Below, in pieces: positions 7,286 through 16,115 of a stretch of 64,000 nt of DNA (its first letter is position 1; the number at the start of each line of letters is the position of its first letter). The notes under the pieces are model-generated. The model was not told the DNA's origin. It searched no databases and was given only the letters and a program-made list of their open reading frames with translations. The stretch comes from Prevotella sp. oral taxon 376 (GTDB lineage Bacteria > Bacteroidota > Bacteroidia > Bacteroidales > Bacteroidaceae): contig NZ_PYXG01000001.1 in the NCBI RefSeq assembly GCF_003043945.1, positions 1,724,501-1,788,500 on the forward strand, written 5' to 3'. Both the position numbers and the translations under genes were made by a program.

Positions 7286-9286
7286 TTATCTAAAAAGTGC
7301 TCCACCTGTAGCCTTTAGGATATCTATCATATACCTCTCTTTCTCATAGCCAATAACATCAAGAACTTCATTCAGATTAAGGACTATGCTAGCTAGAGTT
7401 GAAATTGGATTTAAAACTTCATCCATATTCGGTGCAGAATTGTCTACCATTCCATGCAACATCTTTTTTTCCATGTCGGTTACGATCTCTATTCCATTCT
7501 CAACGACTTCTGTTCCAATGATTTCCTGCATAAGTCTCTGTATAGCAAGTTTCTTTAACTCTTTATCTGCCATCGCTTCTTTAAAGATATCTTTGGCTTT
7601 ATCCACATCAAATAGCGGACCAACTTTTAGCTTAAGCATATTGACCAGGATAATCGTAGACTGTTCTTCTATAACATCCCACTTGTCCCATTCCTTGTCT
7701 GAGCTTGCTGCTAAGGAGATGTAATAACTGATGCTATCGCTTAAAATACCCGGCATAGCACCTGCAATCTCTTTAATAATGGTCTTACCGAAAAGCCACT
7801 CTAATTGTGCCGCTACACTGGGAGCTCCTAATATAACAGAAAATTCTATTTCCAGCGTCTTGAAAAATATGTATGTCCAAGTTTCTGCCGATACCAACGC
7901 ACGCGTGTCAACATGAAATTCATATAAAGTATCCTTTCTATTTTGGATCATTTGTTTGAAAAAAGCTGCTACTCTGGCTTTTCCTTTATCCCCCTTTTTC
8001 TTGTATTCCTCTTCATATCCCGTAAGTGCCCTGATACTCTCAGCATATACATTGTATTGATCATTAAGCCATCTCTTAGAGGCATCTTCAGGGTATGCTT
8101 TATGAAACTCAATAGCTGCATAAGCATCAACCACCTTACTCATTTGCATAGAAAAATCTTTTATATGGTTTTCTATGTCAGAAGGTCCCTTGATACCAAC
8201 TTCATCTAATACTTCTTTTGGCCAGGAAGTACTCAGAAAATCATAAACATCTTTCTGTATATCCTCACGATTGTCAAAGATCTCGCCATCAAACACCAAC
8301 TGATCAAACCCTTTTGAAAGTATTTCTTGTGATTTCTTAAAAGATTGACTTTCCGGATGATACTCACTGAAGTTCTTTTGTTTTATAGAGAGTATTTGTT
8401 TAAGCGTATCAAAAACCTTGTTGCCATTACTGAGCTTAACTAAGTCAGTAAATTCAGCTATAGCGAAATGATAAGCTTGATTAGCTTTCTCTCTGTCACT
8501 CAATTCCCTATATCGCGGATCATCACATAGGCGGTGATAGTAATCGTTTATAATACTGTTAGCAGTTTTTATTAAAAAATCTAATCCATAATCTTTAAAG
8601 TCTGCATCAAGTAGCCCCCCCCACCTTGTAGGCTCCTCTTCCAGATCCAATTTTTTAATAACATTTGGATGTGCTATTTCCAAATAACGGTAGAATTGTG
8701 TCCAAGTCCATGAGGATGAAAAAAAACGCTCCGCGATTTCACGCTGGTAATCATAGTTAGGGCTCCTCGAAACTTTCCCATTCCCCTGAACGACATGGGC
8801 AAGCTCGTGGGCAATAAGATGTTGGCCCTCCTTGGTTGAAGGAGCATACTGGCCTTGAGCAAAATAAATGTCATTGCCATGTGTAAACGCTTTGGCACAA
8901 ATAGAATTGCTCAATGAAAAGGCCGTTTGATCCGTATGGAGACGAACTTGCGAAAAATCGCGTGTAAAACCGTTCTCCATCATGTTCCGCAACCCCGAAG
9001 GCATCGGCATGCCCTGCCCCTGGGTCGAGGCCAAACGGCTCTCCATTTCCCGTGGCAATGCAATGCCACCCGAACCTCCTGCCGACAATGCTCGATACAC
9101 TTTGCCACCACCAACAATACTGTCGGCAGCCAAGTCTGCCTCATACTCGTCAAGATCGCCGGGCGAACTCATCTCCAACTTGGCATGTACAAATGTGCGA
9201 GAGTCTGATGAGTGTATTGCGCTAAAAGTAGGATTGTTACTTTTATCTTTTATGGGTGCCGTTTTAGGAACTAATGATTTTGGCAT
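7286..9286 (-). CDS. DUF4157 (eCIS core) putative effector/cargo protein
   Basis: A 666-residue protein, first gene of the injection operon. Residues about 90-170 match DUF4157, the domain now linked to eCIS cargo: PSGLRNMMENGFTRDFSQVRLH, AKAFTHGNDIYFAQGQY and the zincin-like HELAHVVQ near 158-165. The remaining 500 residues are helical, charged and not recognised; a moderately hydrophobic stretch near 465-525 could insert into a membrane. It may be a toxin loaded in the tube, or a protease that processes itself or cargo; the HExxH motif leaves both possible. Placement ahead of the structural genes instead of at the end of the locus is unusual. Start ATG at 9286 follows a probable promoter 68 bp upstream. 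Confidence 0.8.
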   Translation of the reverse strand: MPKSLVPKTAPIKDKSNNPTFSAIHSSDSRTFVHAKLEMSSPGDLDEYEADLAADSIVGGGKVYRALSAGGSGGIALPREMESRLASTQGQGMPMPSGLRNMMENGFTRDFSQVRLHTDQTAFSLSNSICAKAFTHGNDIYFAQGQYAPSTKEGQHLIAHELAHVVQGNGKVSRSPNYDYQREIAERFFSSSWTWTQFYRYLEIAHPNVIKKLDLEEEPTRWGGLLDADFKDYGLDFLIKTANSIINDYYHRLCDDPRYRELSDREKANQAYHFAIAEFTDLVKLSNGNKVFDTLKQILSIKQKNFSEYHPESQSFKKSQEILSKGFDQLVFDGEIFDNREDIQKDVYDFLSTSWPKEVLDEVGIKGPSDIENHIKDFSMQMSKVVDAYAAIEFHKAYPEDASKRWLNDQYNVYAESIRALTGYEEEYKKKGDKGKARVAAFFKQMIQNRKDTLYEFHVDTRALVSAETWTYIFFKTLEIEFSVILGAPSVAAQLEWLFGKTIIKEIAGAMPGILSDSISYYISLAASSDKEWDKWDVIEEQSTIILVNMLKLKVGPLFDVDKAKDIFKEAMADKELKKLAIQRLMQEIIGTEVVENGIEIVTDMEKKMLHGMVDNSAPNMDEVLNPISTLASIVLNLNEVLDVIGYEKERYMIDILKATGGALFR

Positions 9287-9607
9287 AACTTAAAATTCGT
9301 TATAACACTAAAAATATGTAGAGATCCAGTAATGTAGATTATTAACTTCTCGACAAAAATAGAAAAAAAAACTGATATTAAATCTAAAACGCTTAAAAAA
9401 AATAGGTATTTTTTATATTATTAACATAAAACATTTTGATATTCCAAACGAACCGTTGGCCTGCGGTCGCTTAGTGGTGTTTAAATTAATAAGTACAAGT
9501 CATCGTATGCACAACTTATCCCGAACTGGGGGTAAGTATATGCCTATTCCTATTCCTACTAAATTTCTACTGAGCCTGTATATACTTTTCGTTTTCTTTA
9601 TAATAAA
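9287..9607. other. AT-rich intergenic spacer upstream of the eCIS operon
   Basis: About 320 bp with long A and T runs, the probable eCIS promoter, and no convincing gene. A short plus-strand open frame (9456-9704) runs into the tRNA and is not credible. The compositional step to the GC-rich secG side occurs across this spacer and the tRNA. Confidence 0.5.
9354..9361 (-). promoter_or_regulatory. Probable promoter (-7 box) of the eCIS operon
   Basis: On the minus strand the sequence reads TATTTTTG, matching the Bacteroidota -7 consensus TAnnTTTG, 68 bp ahead of the DUF4157 start. A clear -33 TTTG is not seen at the expected 19-20 bp spacing, so strength or regulation may depend on other factors. 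Confidence 0.4.
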
Positions 9608-9650
9608 AGAAAAGCGGAAACCCTTTATCTATCGGATTTCCGCTTGTTTC
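9608..9650 (-). terminator. Terminator after tRNA-His
   Basis: The minus strand downstream of the tRNA forms a stem AAGCGGAAA / TTTCCGCTT with a roughly 20-base loop, followed by TTCTTTT. This would separate tRNA transcription from the eCIS operon. Confidence 0.7.
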
Positions 9651-9654
9651 TTGG

Positions 9655-9732
9655 TGGGGTGGAGGGTGGGATTCGAACCCACGACATTCAGAACCACAAT
9701 CTGACGCTCTAACCAACTGAACTACATCCACC
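9655..9732 (-). tRNA. tRNA-His (GTG)
   Basis: A full cloverleaf can be drawn on the minus strand: acceptor with an extra 5' G (position -1) pairing with C73, D-arm GTTCAGTTGGTTAGAGC, anticodon stem CAGA/TCTG with loop TTGTGGT (anticodon GTG), and T-arm GTGGG-TTCGAAT-CCCAC. The -1 G is diagnostic of tRNA-His. CCA is encoded (9655-9657). One U-C mismatch is seen in the acceptor stem (pair 6-67). Confidence 0.95.
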
Positions 9733-9825
9733 GTGTAAGGGTTTGCCCAATCATCTTAAGCGGATGCAAAGGTACGGGAAATATTTGGAACAGCCAAACA
9801 TTTCCCGATATTTTTTTATCCTGTC

Positions 9826-10206
9826 TTACTTTGCCGGCGTAACAGGTGGCTTCGGAGCCGCGGGAGCATTCTGTTGCGTGCCCTGTGTGGCTTGGCCTGC
9901 GCCGAAGCCCTGTGTGTTGACGGGGTTGGTGGTCTCGGTCTTCACGGCCTGGCTGTCGAACACGCTCTGCTCGTGCTGTGCCTGGGGCGCGGTGTAGGCG
10001 CAGAAGATGCTCAACACGACCATGGTGGCTGCGAGGCCCCATGTGATTTTCTCGACGAAGTCGGTTGTCTTGCGGACGCCCATGATCTGATTGGATGAGG
10101 AGAACTGTGATGAGAGGCCTCCTCCCTTAGACTCCTGGATGAGCACGATGAAGATCGTCAGGAGCGATACGAGTACGATAAATACTACTAATAATGTATA
10201 AACCAT
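9826..10206 (-). CDS. secG: Preprotein translocase subunit SecG
   Basis: A 126-residue inner-membrane protein with two transmembrane helices (residues about 3-22 and 55-72) joined by the SecG loop ESKGGGLSSQFSSSNQIMG. SecG assists SecYEG-mediated export. The C-terminal 50 residues are a Gln/Pro/Ala-rich tail, longer than in E. coli but common in Bacteroidota. It ends the operon sigma-54 activator, lptE, TPR gene, secG. Confidence 0.93.
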   Translation of the reverse strand: MVYTLLVVFIVLVSLLTIFIVLIQESKGGGLSSQFSSSNQIMGVRKTTDFVEKITWGLAATMVVLSIFCAYTAPQAQHEQSVFDSQAVKTETTNPVNTQGFGAGQATQGTQQNAPAAPKPPVTPAK

Positions 10207-10229
10207 CTTTTCTTAAAACTATTTTATTT

Positions 10230-10994
10230 TTAATTCTTATTTGTCTCTTTGGCGCTATCGTTGCGGATGAGCTTCCGCAAGAATCGCATTTGGTCTGCAA
10301 AGTAAGCATTTTTTTTTGAATTATTCAAATTTAAATGCTTAATAATTTCCAAAGCGCGCTGATATTTGCCTTGTTGGATGTAAATGCGGGCGAGCGTCTC
10401 GGTGTAGTAGATGGCGTTGCTCTCACTTTCCTCCTCGGGGGTGTCGTCGATTTCGGGTAGGTAGCGCGGTTCCTCGCTGAGCTCGATCTTGCCTCCCGAC
10501 TGGTCGAGGAACTGGTCGATGAGTGCCTGTCCTTTCATGATCGGAGTGTCGGCGGGAGCAGCCTCCTCGGTCTCGAGCAGGTAGCTCACATAGTCGGTGG
10601 TGGCGTCGGCGGGCGTGGGCTTGCGCTTTTTGCGACCGGCTTTCTCTTTCTCGCTCTCCACGGGGATGGTGTCGAGGAAGTTGTCGATGAGCAGGGCGGT
10701 ACGGTCTTCTACGGTTTCCTCCTTGACTTTCGCGGTCTTTCTGGTCGCCGGCAGGTTGCGCAGCTTATAGTGGGCGGCCTCCACGAGATTGAAGATCACC
10801 TTGCGGTCGGTGATGTAGATGGCGGCCTTGCGCAGCTCTTCGTCGAAGGTGAGGTCGTGCAGGATGTAGAGGTTCTGCAGCATGAGGAGGCGTGCGGTCT
10901 GATAGTATGGATAGAGTGCGATGAGGCTGCGGAGATCATAGAGGGTCTCCTTGTCCATGAGCTCGGGATGTTTGATGAGTTGCACTAAGTCCAT
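10230..10994 (-). CDS. TPR-type protein of the lptE-secG operon
   Basis: A 254-residue cytoplasmic protein when started at the ATG at 10994 (MDLVQLIKHPELMDKETLYDL); an upstream ATG at 11063 would overlap lptE and gives an unconserved-looking Arg-rich leader. The N-terminal 80 residues are helical (ALYPYYQTARLLMLQNLYI), the middle is acidic and probably flexible, and residues 210-245 contain a TPR-like unit, YYTETLARIYIQQGKYQRALEIIKHLNL. Function is not known; conserved linkage with secG and lptE suggests a role near envelope biogenesis. It lies 23 bp upstream of secG. Confidence 0.8.
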   Translation of the reverse strand: MDLVQLIKHPELMDKETLYDLRSLIALYPYYQTARLLMLQNLYILHDLTFDEELRKAAIYITDRKVIFNLVEAAHYKLRNLPATRKTAKVKEETVEDRTALLIDNFLDTIPVESEKEKAGRKKRKPTPADATTDYVSYLLETEEAAPADTPIMKGQALIDQFLDQSGGKIELSEEPRYLPEIDDTPEEESESNAIYYTETLARIYIQQGKYQRALEIIKHLNLNNSKKNAYFADQMRFLRKLIRNDSAKETNKN

Positions 10995-11011
10995 CTGTCT
11001 CTTGTCTGTGT

Positions 11012-11590
11012 TTACCAGTTGGCCACGGTGGCGTTGAAGATCTGGTCCACGAGGTCCTTGCACATTTGTGTAACGAGTTCCTCCTGCACCGACGACAGGT
11101 TCTGCGTAGTCTCATAGACCTGCGTGGCGGTGAACTGCCGCTCGAAGTCTTCCTGGTGGTTTGTATTGTTGGTGAAGCGCACGGCAACGGTCATCGAGAG
11201 CTCGGTCTGCGCGGAGTATCCCTCCGACGACACCGACTTGTTGCGTTGCGAGTATTGCGTGATTTCGCCTTCTATCTTCAGGTCGCCGTTTCGCCTCACC
11301 TGGATGAGTTTGGTGTGGTTGGCAAACTCATCTTTCAGCGCGTTGTTGAAAATGGGCGCCATGGGTCCCCACACATAGCTGGAGCGGATGGGGAAGTCGG
11401 CGATGGTGATGGTCTTTGTCTTGGAGTAGTCGATGCTGGCTCCGTTGAAGCTGTAGCCTTTGAAGGCGCATGACGACAGCAACAGTGCCATACAGCCGAC
11501 GAGGAGCATCAGGGTCGTGCGGAGTGCCCCCCCTGCGTGGTGTGCGCAGCCTGTCGGCCGGCGGTCGGTGAGTAAGTTGCGATTCGCCAT
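11012..11590 (-). CDS. lptE: LptE-like LPS assembly lipoprotein
   Basis: A 192-residue lipoprotein with signal sequence LMLLVGCMALLLSSC, the lipobox Cys near residue 41, followed by AFKGYSFNGASIDYSKTKTITIADFP. The pattern matches the Bacteroidota LptE/LptE-like family, which plugs the LptD barrel in the outer membrane for LPS insertion. The annotated ATG gives a long, Arg-rich N-region; Met28 is an alternative start giving a tighter signal peptide. It sits between the sigma-54 activator and the TPR gene on the same strand. Confidence 0.82.
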   Translation of the reverse strand: MANRNLLTDRRPTGCAHHAGGALRTTLMLLVGCMALLLSSCAFKGYSFNGASIDYSKTKTITIADFPIRSSYVWGPMAPIFNNALKDEFANHTKLIQVRRNGDLKIEGEITQYSQRNKSVSSEGYSAQTELSMTVAVRFTNNTNHQEDFERQFTATQVYETTQNLSSVQEELVTQMCKDLVDQIFNATVANW

Positions 11591-11653
11591 GTGGTATCTC
11601 GTTAATGATTCAATTCACAATTCATAATCCACAATCTCTAATCCACAATCTTC

Positions 11654-12883
11654 CTACAGCCCATACTGCTTGATGCGGCGGTAGAGCGTGCGGTCGGAGA
11701 TGCCGAGAGCCGTGGCGGCTTTCTTGCGGTTGCCGTTAGCCATGCGGAGGGCTTTCTCCACCATCTGCCGCCCGAGGCTGGTCAGGTTCAGGTCGCCGTC
11801 TTCCTCCTCGGCCTCTATGAGTTCGGCCTCGGCATCGAGGGGCTGCGGCTGTAGCGAAGACGGCTGCAGACCGGGCATGGCTGGCTTGGTGGGAGCGATG
11901 ATGGGGGTTTGGAATCCCGTGGCTCCGTTGAGCCCCCGCGCCTCGTCGATCTGCTTGCGCAGCGAGCTCATGTCGCGCCTGAGATTCGACACATTGCCGC
12001 GCAGCTCGTAGAGAATCTTGTAGAGCAGCTCGCGCTCGTTCTCATAGGAGTGGTTTCCGCCCTTGGTGATGGGGGCGAGCTCCGTGCTCTCCGGATCGTG
12101 CGGAATGTAGTGGGAGAGGATTTCGCCGCTGATCTCGCGCGAGGGGCTGAGCACCGACATCTGCTCTGTGATGTTCTTCAGCTGGCGCACATTGCCCGGC
12201 CACTTGTAGCTGAGCATGAGCTGCTTGGCCTCGTCGGTGAGCGAAATCTTCGGCAGCCGGTATTTCTCGGCCATCTTCATGGCGAATAGGCGGAAGAGCA
12301 GCAGGATGTCCTCTCCGCGGTCGCGCAGCGGCGGCATCTGGATGGGAATCGTGTTCAGGCGATAATAGAGGTCCTCACGGAACCGGCCCTCGCGGATGGC
12401 CTTGCGGATGTTGACATTCGTGGCCGCCACGATGCGCACATCGGTCTTCATGATCTTGGTGCCGCCCACGCGTATGTATTCGCCTGTCTCCAGCACCCGG
12501 AGCAGACGGGCCTGCGTGGCCAAGGGCAGCTCGCCCACCTCGTCGAGGAAGATAGTGCCCTTGTCGGTGATGCCGAAGTATCCCTCGCTCTCGCCGATGG
12601 CTCCCGTGAAGGATCCCTTCTCGTGGCCGAAGAGCTCGCTGTCGATGGTGCCCTCGGGGATGGAACCGCAGTTGATGGCAAAGTATTTCTCGCGCCGCCG
12701 GGGCGAGTTGTCGTGAATCAGGCGGGGGATGATTTCCTTGCCCACTCCGCTCTCGCCCACGATGAGCACGCTGAGGTCGGTCGGTGCCACCTGCAGGGCC
12801 ACATCGAGCGCATGGTTCAGTCCGTCGCTGTTACCGACGATGTTGTATCTCTGCTTGATTCTTTGCAGTTCGGTCGTATTCAT
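11654..12883 (-). CDS. Sigma-54-dependent transcriptional activator (no receiver domain)
   Basis: A 409-residue AAA+ activator. Walker A is GESGVGKE near residue 43, the sigma-54 contact loop reads GSFTGA near 90 (the usual GAFTGA with Ala to Ser), Walker B is GTIFLDEVGE near 108, and the arginine-finger region follows. The C-terminus is a Fis-type helix-turn-helix (KKAATALGISDRTLYRRIKQYGL). There is no N-terminal receiver or sensor domain, so activity may be controlled by level or by a partner. Between the AAA+ core and the HTH lies a Pro/Gln-rich linker of about 100 residues. It heads the lptE-secG operon, a conserved Bacteroidota order. Confidence 0.92.
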   Translation of the reverse strand: MNTTELQRIKQRYNIVGNSDGLNHALDVALQVAPTDLSVLIVGESGVGKEIIPRLIHDNSPRRREKYFAINCGSIPEGTIDSELFGHEKGSFTGAIGESEGYFGITDKGTIFLDEVGELPLATQARLLRVLETGEYIRVGGTKIMKTDVRIVAATNVNIRKAIREGRFREDLYYRLNTIPIQMPPLRDRGEDILLLFRLFAMKMAEKYRLPKISLTDEAKQLMLSYKWPGNVRQLKNITEQMSVLSPSREISGEILSHYIPHDPESTELAPITKGGNHSYENERELLYKILYELRGNVSNLRRDMSSLRKQIDEARGLNGATGFQTPIIAPTKPAMPGLQPSSLQPQPLDAEAELIEAEEEDGDLNLTSLGRQMVEKALRMANGNRKKAATALGISDRTLYRRIKQYGL

Positions 12884-12890
12884 TGGATGA

Positions 12891-12898
12891 CAAAGTTA
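12891..12898 (-). promoter_or_regulatory. -7 box for the sigma-54 activator operon
   Basis: TAACTTTG on the minus strand fits TAnnTTTG and ends only 7 bp before the start codon at 12883, implying an extremely short leader. Confidence 0.55.
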
Positions 12899-12937
12899 CG
12901 CATTTTTTGTGAGACAGCTGCAATTCTGTCAGACTTT

Positions 12938-13927
12938 TTATGTTTTTTTCTTGTCGAGCTTGATGAGCAGGAGTCCGATGCCCGTCCACACAAGTTCTCT
13001 TAATCTTACAATCAGAGCCACGAAGATACCTGTGCTGGTCGTGAGCCCGAGGCCAGTCGTCGACATCAGGAAACCTCCTTCACGGCCGCCCAGTTGCAGC
13101 GGCATGAAGAAGAGCATGTTGGCAAACAGCGAGGTGAAGGCCAGGATGAGAATGCAATGAATATAATTTACACTCGGCATCAAGACGAGCAGGATGAAGA
13201 AAATCTCCGTGGCGGAGCAGAAGCGGCATCCCAGTTCGAGGCACACGGCCGAGTAGAAGGTCTTGGGATTCTGCTTGTGCAGGTCGGCTATCTGGCGGTC
13301 GATGGTGTCGAGCTGCTGCTTGTGATGCTCCACGAAGGGCACGGCCCATCTCTTCACCAGCGGGAGGTGGCGCAGCACCTGCAGCAGTCGGCTGGCGAAA
13401 CCTTTCTTGTAGCCTGTGGCGAAGAACCAGATGCCCAGCAGGCAGAAGGCTCCCGTCAGGGTGAGCATGACGGCCATGAACACCGACACGCGCTGCGTGA
13501 GGAGGAAGAGGAATATCGAGACGAGCCAGAACCAGAGGTGGCTGAAGATGTGGGTCATCGCGTAAAGGATGACCGACGACGAGGCACGCTCCGTGCCCAC
13601 GACGGGGGCCAGCTCCATGATGCGATAGGGCTCGCCGCCCATCAGGCCGCCGGGAGTGGCATAGTTGAGGGCGAAGCCGGATATCGTGAGCTTGTAGACC
13701 CACCAGAATCCCACCGGCTTTCTGCCGTTGTCCTGCGAGCGGATGATGAGCCACCACGCCGAGGCGTTGAACAGGTAGAGGAATGCCCAGAGGATCACCA
13801 CGGCGAAGAACCAGTAGCCCGCGTGCCGCAGTCCCTGCCACACCTCGGCAAAGGAGAGCTGCGTAACCATGACGGCGAGCACCACGAGTCCGAAGGCGAA
13901 GAAGGCGTTCTGGTATTTTCTGCTCAT
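12938..13927 (-). CDS. UPF0104 / LPG-synthase-TM family membrane protein
   Basis: A 329-residue integral membrane protein with about eight hydrophobic helices. The pattern ([27 protein letters not shown] near 90-115, and [14 protein letters not shown] near 275-290) matches the transmembrane domain of lysylphosphatidylglycerol synthase (MprF) and UPF0104 proteins, without the cytosolic aminoacyl-transferase part. Such proteins are thought to move or flip lipids, but the substrate here is unknown. It starts 3 bp after pdxA stops and is probably co-transcribed with it. Confidence 0.82.
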   Translation of the reverse strand: MSRKYQNAFFAFGLVVLAVMVTQLSFAEVWQGLRHAGYWFFAVVILWAFLYLFNASAWWLIIRSQDNGRKPVGFWWVYKLTISGFALNYATPGGLMGGEPYRIMELAPVVGTERASSSVILYAMTHIFSHLWFWLVSIFLFLLTQRVSVFMAVMLTLTGAFCLLGIWFFATGYKKGFASRLLQVLRHLPLVKRWAVPFVEHHKQQLDTIDRQIADLHKQNPKTFYSAVCLELGCRFCSATEIFFILLVLMPSVNYIHCILILAFTSLFANMLFFMPLQLGGREGGFLMSTTGLGLTTSTGIFVALIVRLRELVWTGIGLLLIKLDKKKT

Positions 13928-13930
13928 GGC

Positions 13931-15082
13931 TTATTCGGCTGCCGCCTCCTTGGGCCTTCCGCCCCGTGCTTCGTGCGGGCGGTCGGCGCGCTCCTTGATG
14001 GCGTTCTCGTGTTTCTTGGGAATGGCGAAGCGCACCTTCTCGCTTTCGTCGCGGCGTTCGCGGTAGAGTTTTGGCAATGGGTTCCCCATTGGCTCGTCGT
14101 AACGCTCTCGGTTGCGGAAAACATCGATGCCCAGGAAGATGGCGTGGCGCAGGGAATTCTCATTGGCCGCGTCCTTGCCCGCAAGGCTGTACTGCACGCC
14201 GTGGTTGGGTGCGGTGCACACGATGGGCAGCCCGGTCAGGAGCCGCTCGCTGCTCTCGATGGTGAGGGCGGAGAAGGGTGCCATGCCCTGATCGTGATAC
14301 ATGGCCAGCACGCCGTCGAAGTTCCGGTAGTCGCCGCTGGCAAAGAGGTCGTCGGCGGGATAGGGCCCGAAGGCACAGAGGCTCTTTTCGTTGAATTCCC
14401 CGATGGCCTTGCGGATGACCTCGTCTTCTTCCTTGCCGGCTCCCGGATTCAGTGAGAGCACGGCGACGCGGGGGCAGGAGATGGCGTAGTCGCGCTTCAG
14501 GCAGGTTACGAAGGTCTTGATTTTTCCGGTCAGTTTTTCCTTCGTGATGGCCGCGGCGACATTTTTCAGGGCCATGTCCTCGGTGAGGAGGCCCATGCGC
14601 AGCTGCTCGTTCTGCAGGAGGGTCATGGGCTGTGTGCCGTCGTCGAAGCACTCCTCGATGTAGGCCGTCTGCCCCTTGAACTGGAAGCCTACGCCCTGGA
14701 TGCTGGCGTCGTTGATGGGGCAGGTAACGAGCACATCGAACAGATTGTCGCGATAGTCGGTGATGGCGCGGTCGAGGGCCATGAGCGAGGCGTGCCCTGC
14801 CTCCTGCGAGGCCGAGCCCATCTCCACCTTTATCTCCTCGTCGCAGGCCGTGAGCATGTTCACGCACCCCTCACGAGCTTCCTCCGCTCGCTCTATGATG
14901 GAGAAATTGGCCTCTATGCCCAGCGCGTTGCGATGGTAGGCGGCCACCTTGGGCGAGCCGTAGATGATGGGCGTGCAAAGCTCCAGCATCGTGGGGTCTG
15001 AGAAGGTTTTAAAAATCAGTTCGTATCCGACGCCGTTGGTGTCGCCGTGTGTGATGGCCACACGAATCTTTCTTTTTTCCAT
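13931..15082 (-). CDS. pdxA: 4-hydroxythreonine-4-phosphate dehydrogenase PdxA
   Basis: A 383-residue protein of the PdxA family, which oxidises 4-phosphohydroxy-L-threonine in the DXP-dependent route to pyridoxal phosphate. Landmarks are ITHGDTNGVGYELI at the N-terminus, GQTAYIEE near 137, LSLNPGAGKE near 212, YHDQGMAPF near 263 and APNHGVQYSLAGK near 296. The metal-binding His residues lie within these motifs. The final 30 residues form a charged tail beyond the usual end. It follows the DUF4837 gene after 112 bp that hold a GC-rich palindromic element. Confidence 0.93.
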   Translation of the reverse strand: MEKRKIRVAITHGDTNGVGYELIFKTFSDPTMLELCTPIIYGSPKVAAYHRNALGIEANFSIIERAEEAREGCVNMLTACDEEIKVEMGSASQEAGHASLMALDRAITDYRDNLFDVLVTCPINDASIQGVGFQFKGQTAYIEECFDDGTQPMTLLQNEQLRMGLLTEDMALKNVAAAITKEKLTGKIKTFVTCLKRDYAISCPRVAVLSLNPGAGKEEDEVIRKAIGEFNEKSLCAFGPYPADDLFASGDYRNFDGVLAMYHDQGMAPFSALTIESSERLLTGLPIVCTAPNHGVQYSLAGKDAANENSLRHAIFLGIDVFRNRERYDEPMGNPLPKLYRERRDESEKVRFAIPKKHENAIKERADRPHEARGGRPKEAAAE

Positions 15083-15105
15083 AGGATGGTTTTTTGTATT
15101 TAGTT

Positions 15106-15188
15106 ATCTATTGACCTCCCCCCGGTCTCCTCCCGCAGAGGGGGTATGGGAATCCTCTCCCTCTGCCGGGGAGGGCCGGGGAGGGGCT
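15106..15188. repeat. GC-rich palindromic intergenic element
   Basis: Between pdxA and the DUF4837 gene lies a stretch of alternating CTCCC and GGGAG blocks (for example CTCCCTCTGCCGGGGAGGG). Similar elements are seen near 23008-23035, 32258-32303 and 32397-32432. It can fold into strong hairpins and could attenuate transcription within this operon. Confidence 0.55.
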
Positions 15189-15194
15189 TACTCC

Positions 15195-16115
15195 TTAATA
15201 ATCATACACCACCGCCTCGAGCTGCCTGATGAGGTTGCGCTTCTTCTGCCCGGGGGCATAGACGAAGGCCAGTTCCACGAGCATGGTGCCGTCGCGGCGG
15301 TTCGTGAGGCGGGCGAAGAACGGGCCGCCCATGATGTCGTTCTCCATTTCCCAGAGTCCGTGGAAGTGCAGGTCGAGCATCTTGTCCTGCCGTGTCATCA
15401 CGGTGGAGGCGTTCATCCGCATCCGCATGTCGTCGGCCTCGCCCCGGATGTTGGCTCCGAGGCAGCTGTCCACGCGCTGCAACACCTCGGGGAACGCCTT
15501 GAAGGCAGGACCGAGGAAGTCGCCCAGATGATAATAGGGGCATTGTCCCCGCAGACGCATGACGACGAGGTTCTTCGTGGCGAGGGTGCCGTTGTCGGAG
15601 AGCCATAGGAAGTCCTTGCCCTGCTTGCTTGCCTTCATGTCGGCGGGGATGCGGATGTCCTCGCCGAACATTTTCTTGACCAGTGCCCCGGCCTTGGGGT
15701 TGTGCTTGCGGCGGAGCTGCTTCACGGCCTGCTGGTGCTCGAACTGCTCAATGAAGGCTTCGGCGATCAGGATGTTGTCCTTGTTGGCGTAGACCACTCG
15801 CTGCGGCCGCGTGTAGACATTATCCTTGATGTCCCAGTCGTGGCGGGTGCCCTTCGTGTAGATGACGACGGTGCGAGCCAACCGGTAACTGCCCCTGAAG
15901 TCCTTCGGGCTGATGCTCACCACATCATACATCGGCTCCCCCTGCGGCAGTTCCCTGCAGGGCCGGCCCAGGCAGTCGGCGATGGCGTCCGCGCTGTCGC
16001 CCACCACGAGCACCTCGTAGGGCTTCATGCTGCTCATGGCGTGCTCCGCCGGTTTCCGTCCGCCGCATGCGGCGAGGAGCAGCAGGGTTGTGAGAGCGGG
16101 CAGCAGCTTATTCAT
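15195..16115 (-). CDS. DUF4837 family lipoprotein
   Basis: A 306-residue protein with a lipoprotein signal (MNKLLPALTTLLLLAACGG, lipobox Cys near residue 17). The mature part matches the Bacteroidota DUF4837 family: YEVLVVGDSADAI, FRGSYRLARTVVIYT, WDIKDNVYTRPQRVVY, and the late GLWEMENDIMGGPF. Function is unknown. It overlaps the end of rlmN by 8 bp, so both are translated from one message. Confidence 0.85.
   Translation of the reverse strand: MNKLLPALTTLLLLAACGGRKPAEHAMSSMKPYEVLVVGDSADAIADCLGRPCRELPQGEPMYDVVSISPKDFRGSYRLARTVVIYTKGTRHDWDIKDNVYTRPQRVVYANKDNILIAEAFIEQFEHQQAVKQLRRKHNPKAGALVKKMFGEDIRIPADMKASKQGKDFLWLSDNGTLATKNLVVMRLRGQCPYYHLGDFLGPAFKAFPEVLQRVDSCLGANIRGEADDMRMRMNASTVMTRQDKMLDLHFHGLWEMENDIMGGPFFARLTNRRDGTMLVELAFVYAPGQKKRNLIRQLEAVVYDY

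Noticed and set aside
1..9286. Type VI secretion system (T6SSiii)
   Set aside because: DUF4157, DUF4255 and DUF5908 genes and the single large sheath protein fit eCIS; no TssB/TssC pair, TssK or ClpV-like gene is visible in the window.
9456..9704. Plus-strand 82-codon frame upstream of tRNA-His
   Set aside because: Runs through the tRNA gene and its terminator; no coding signs.
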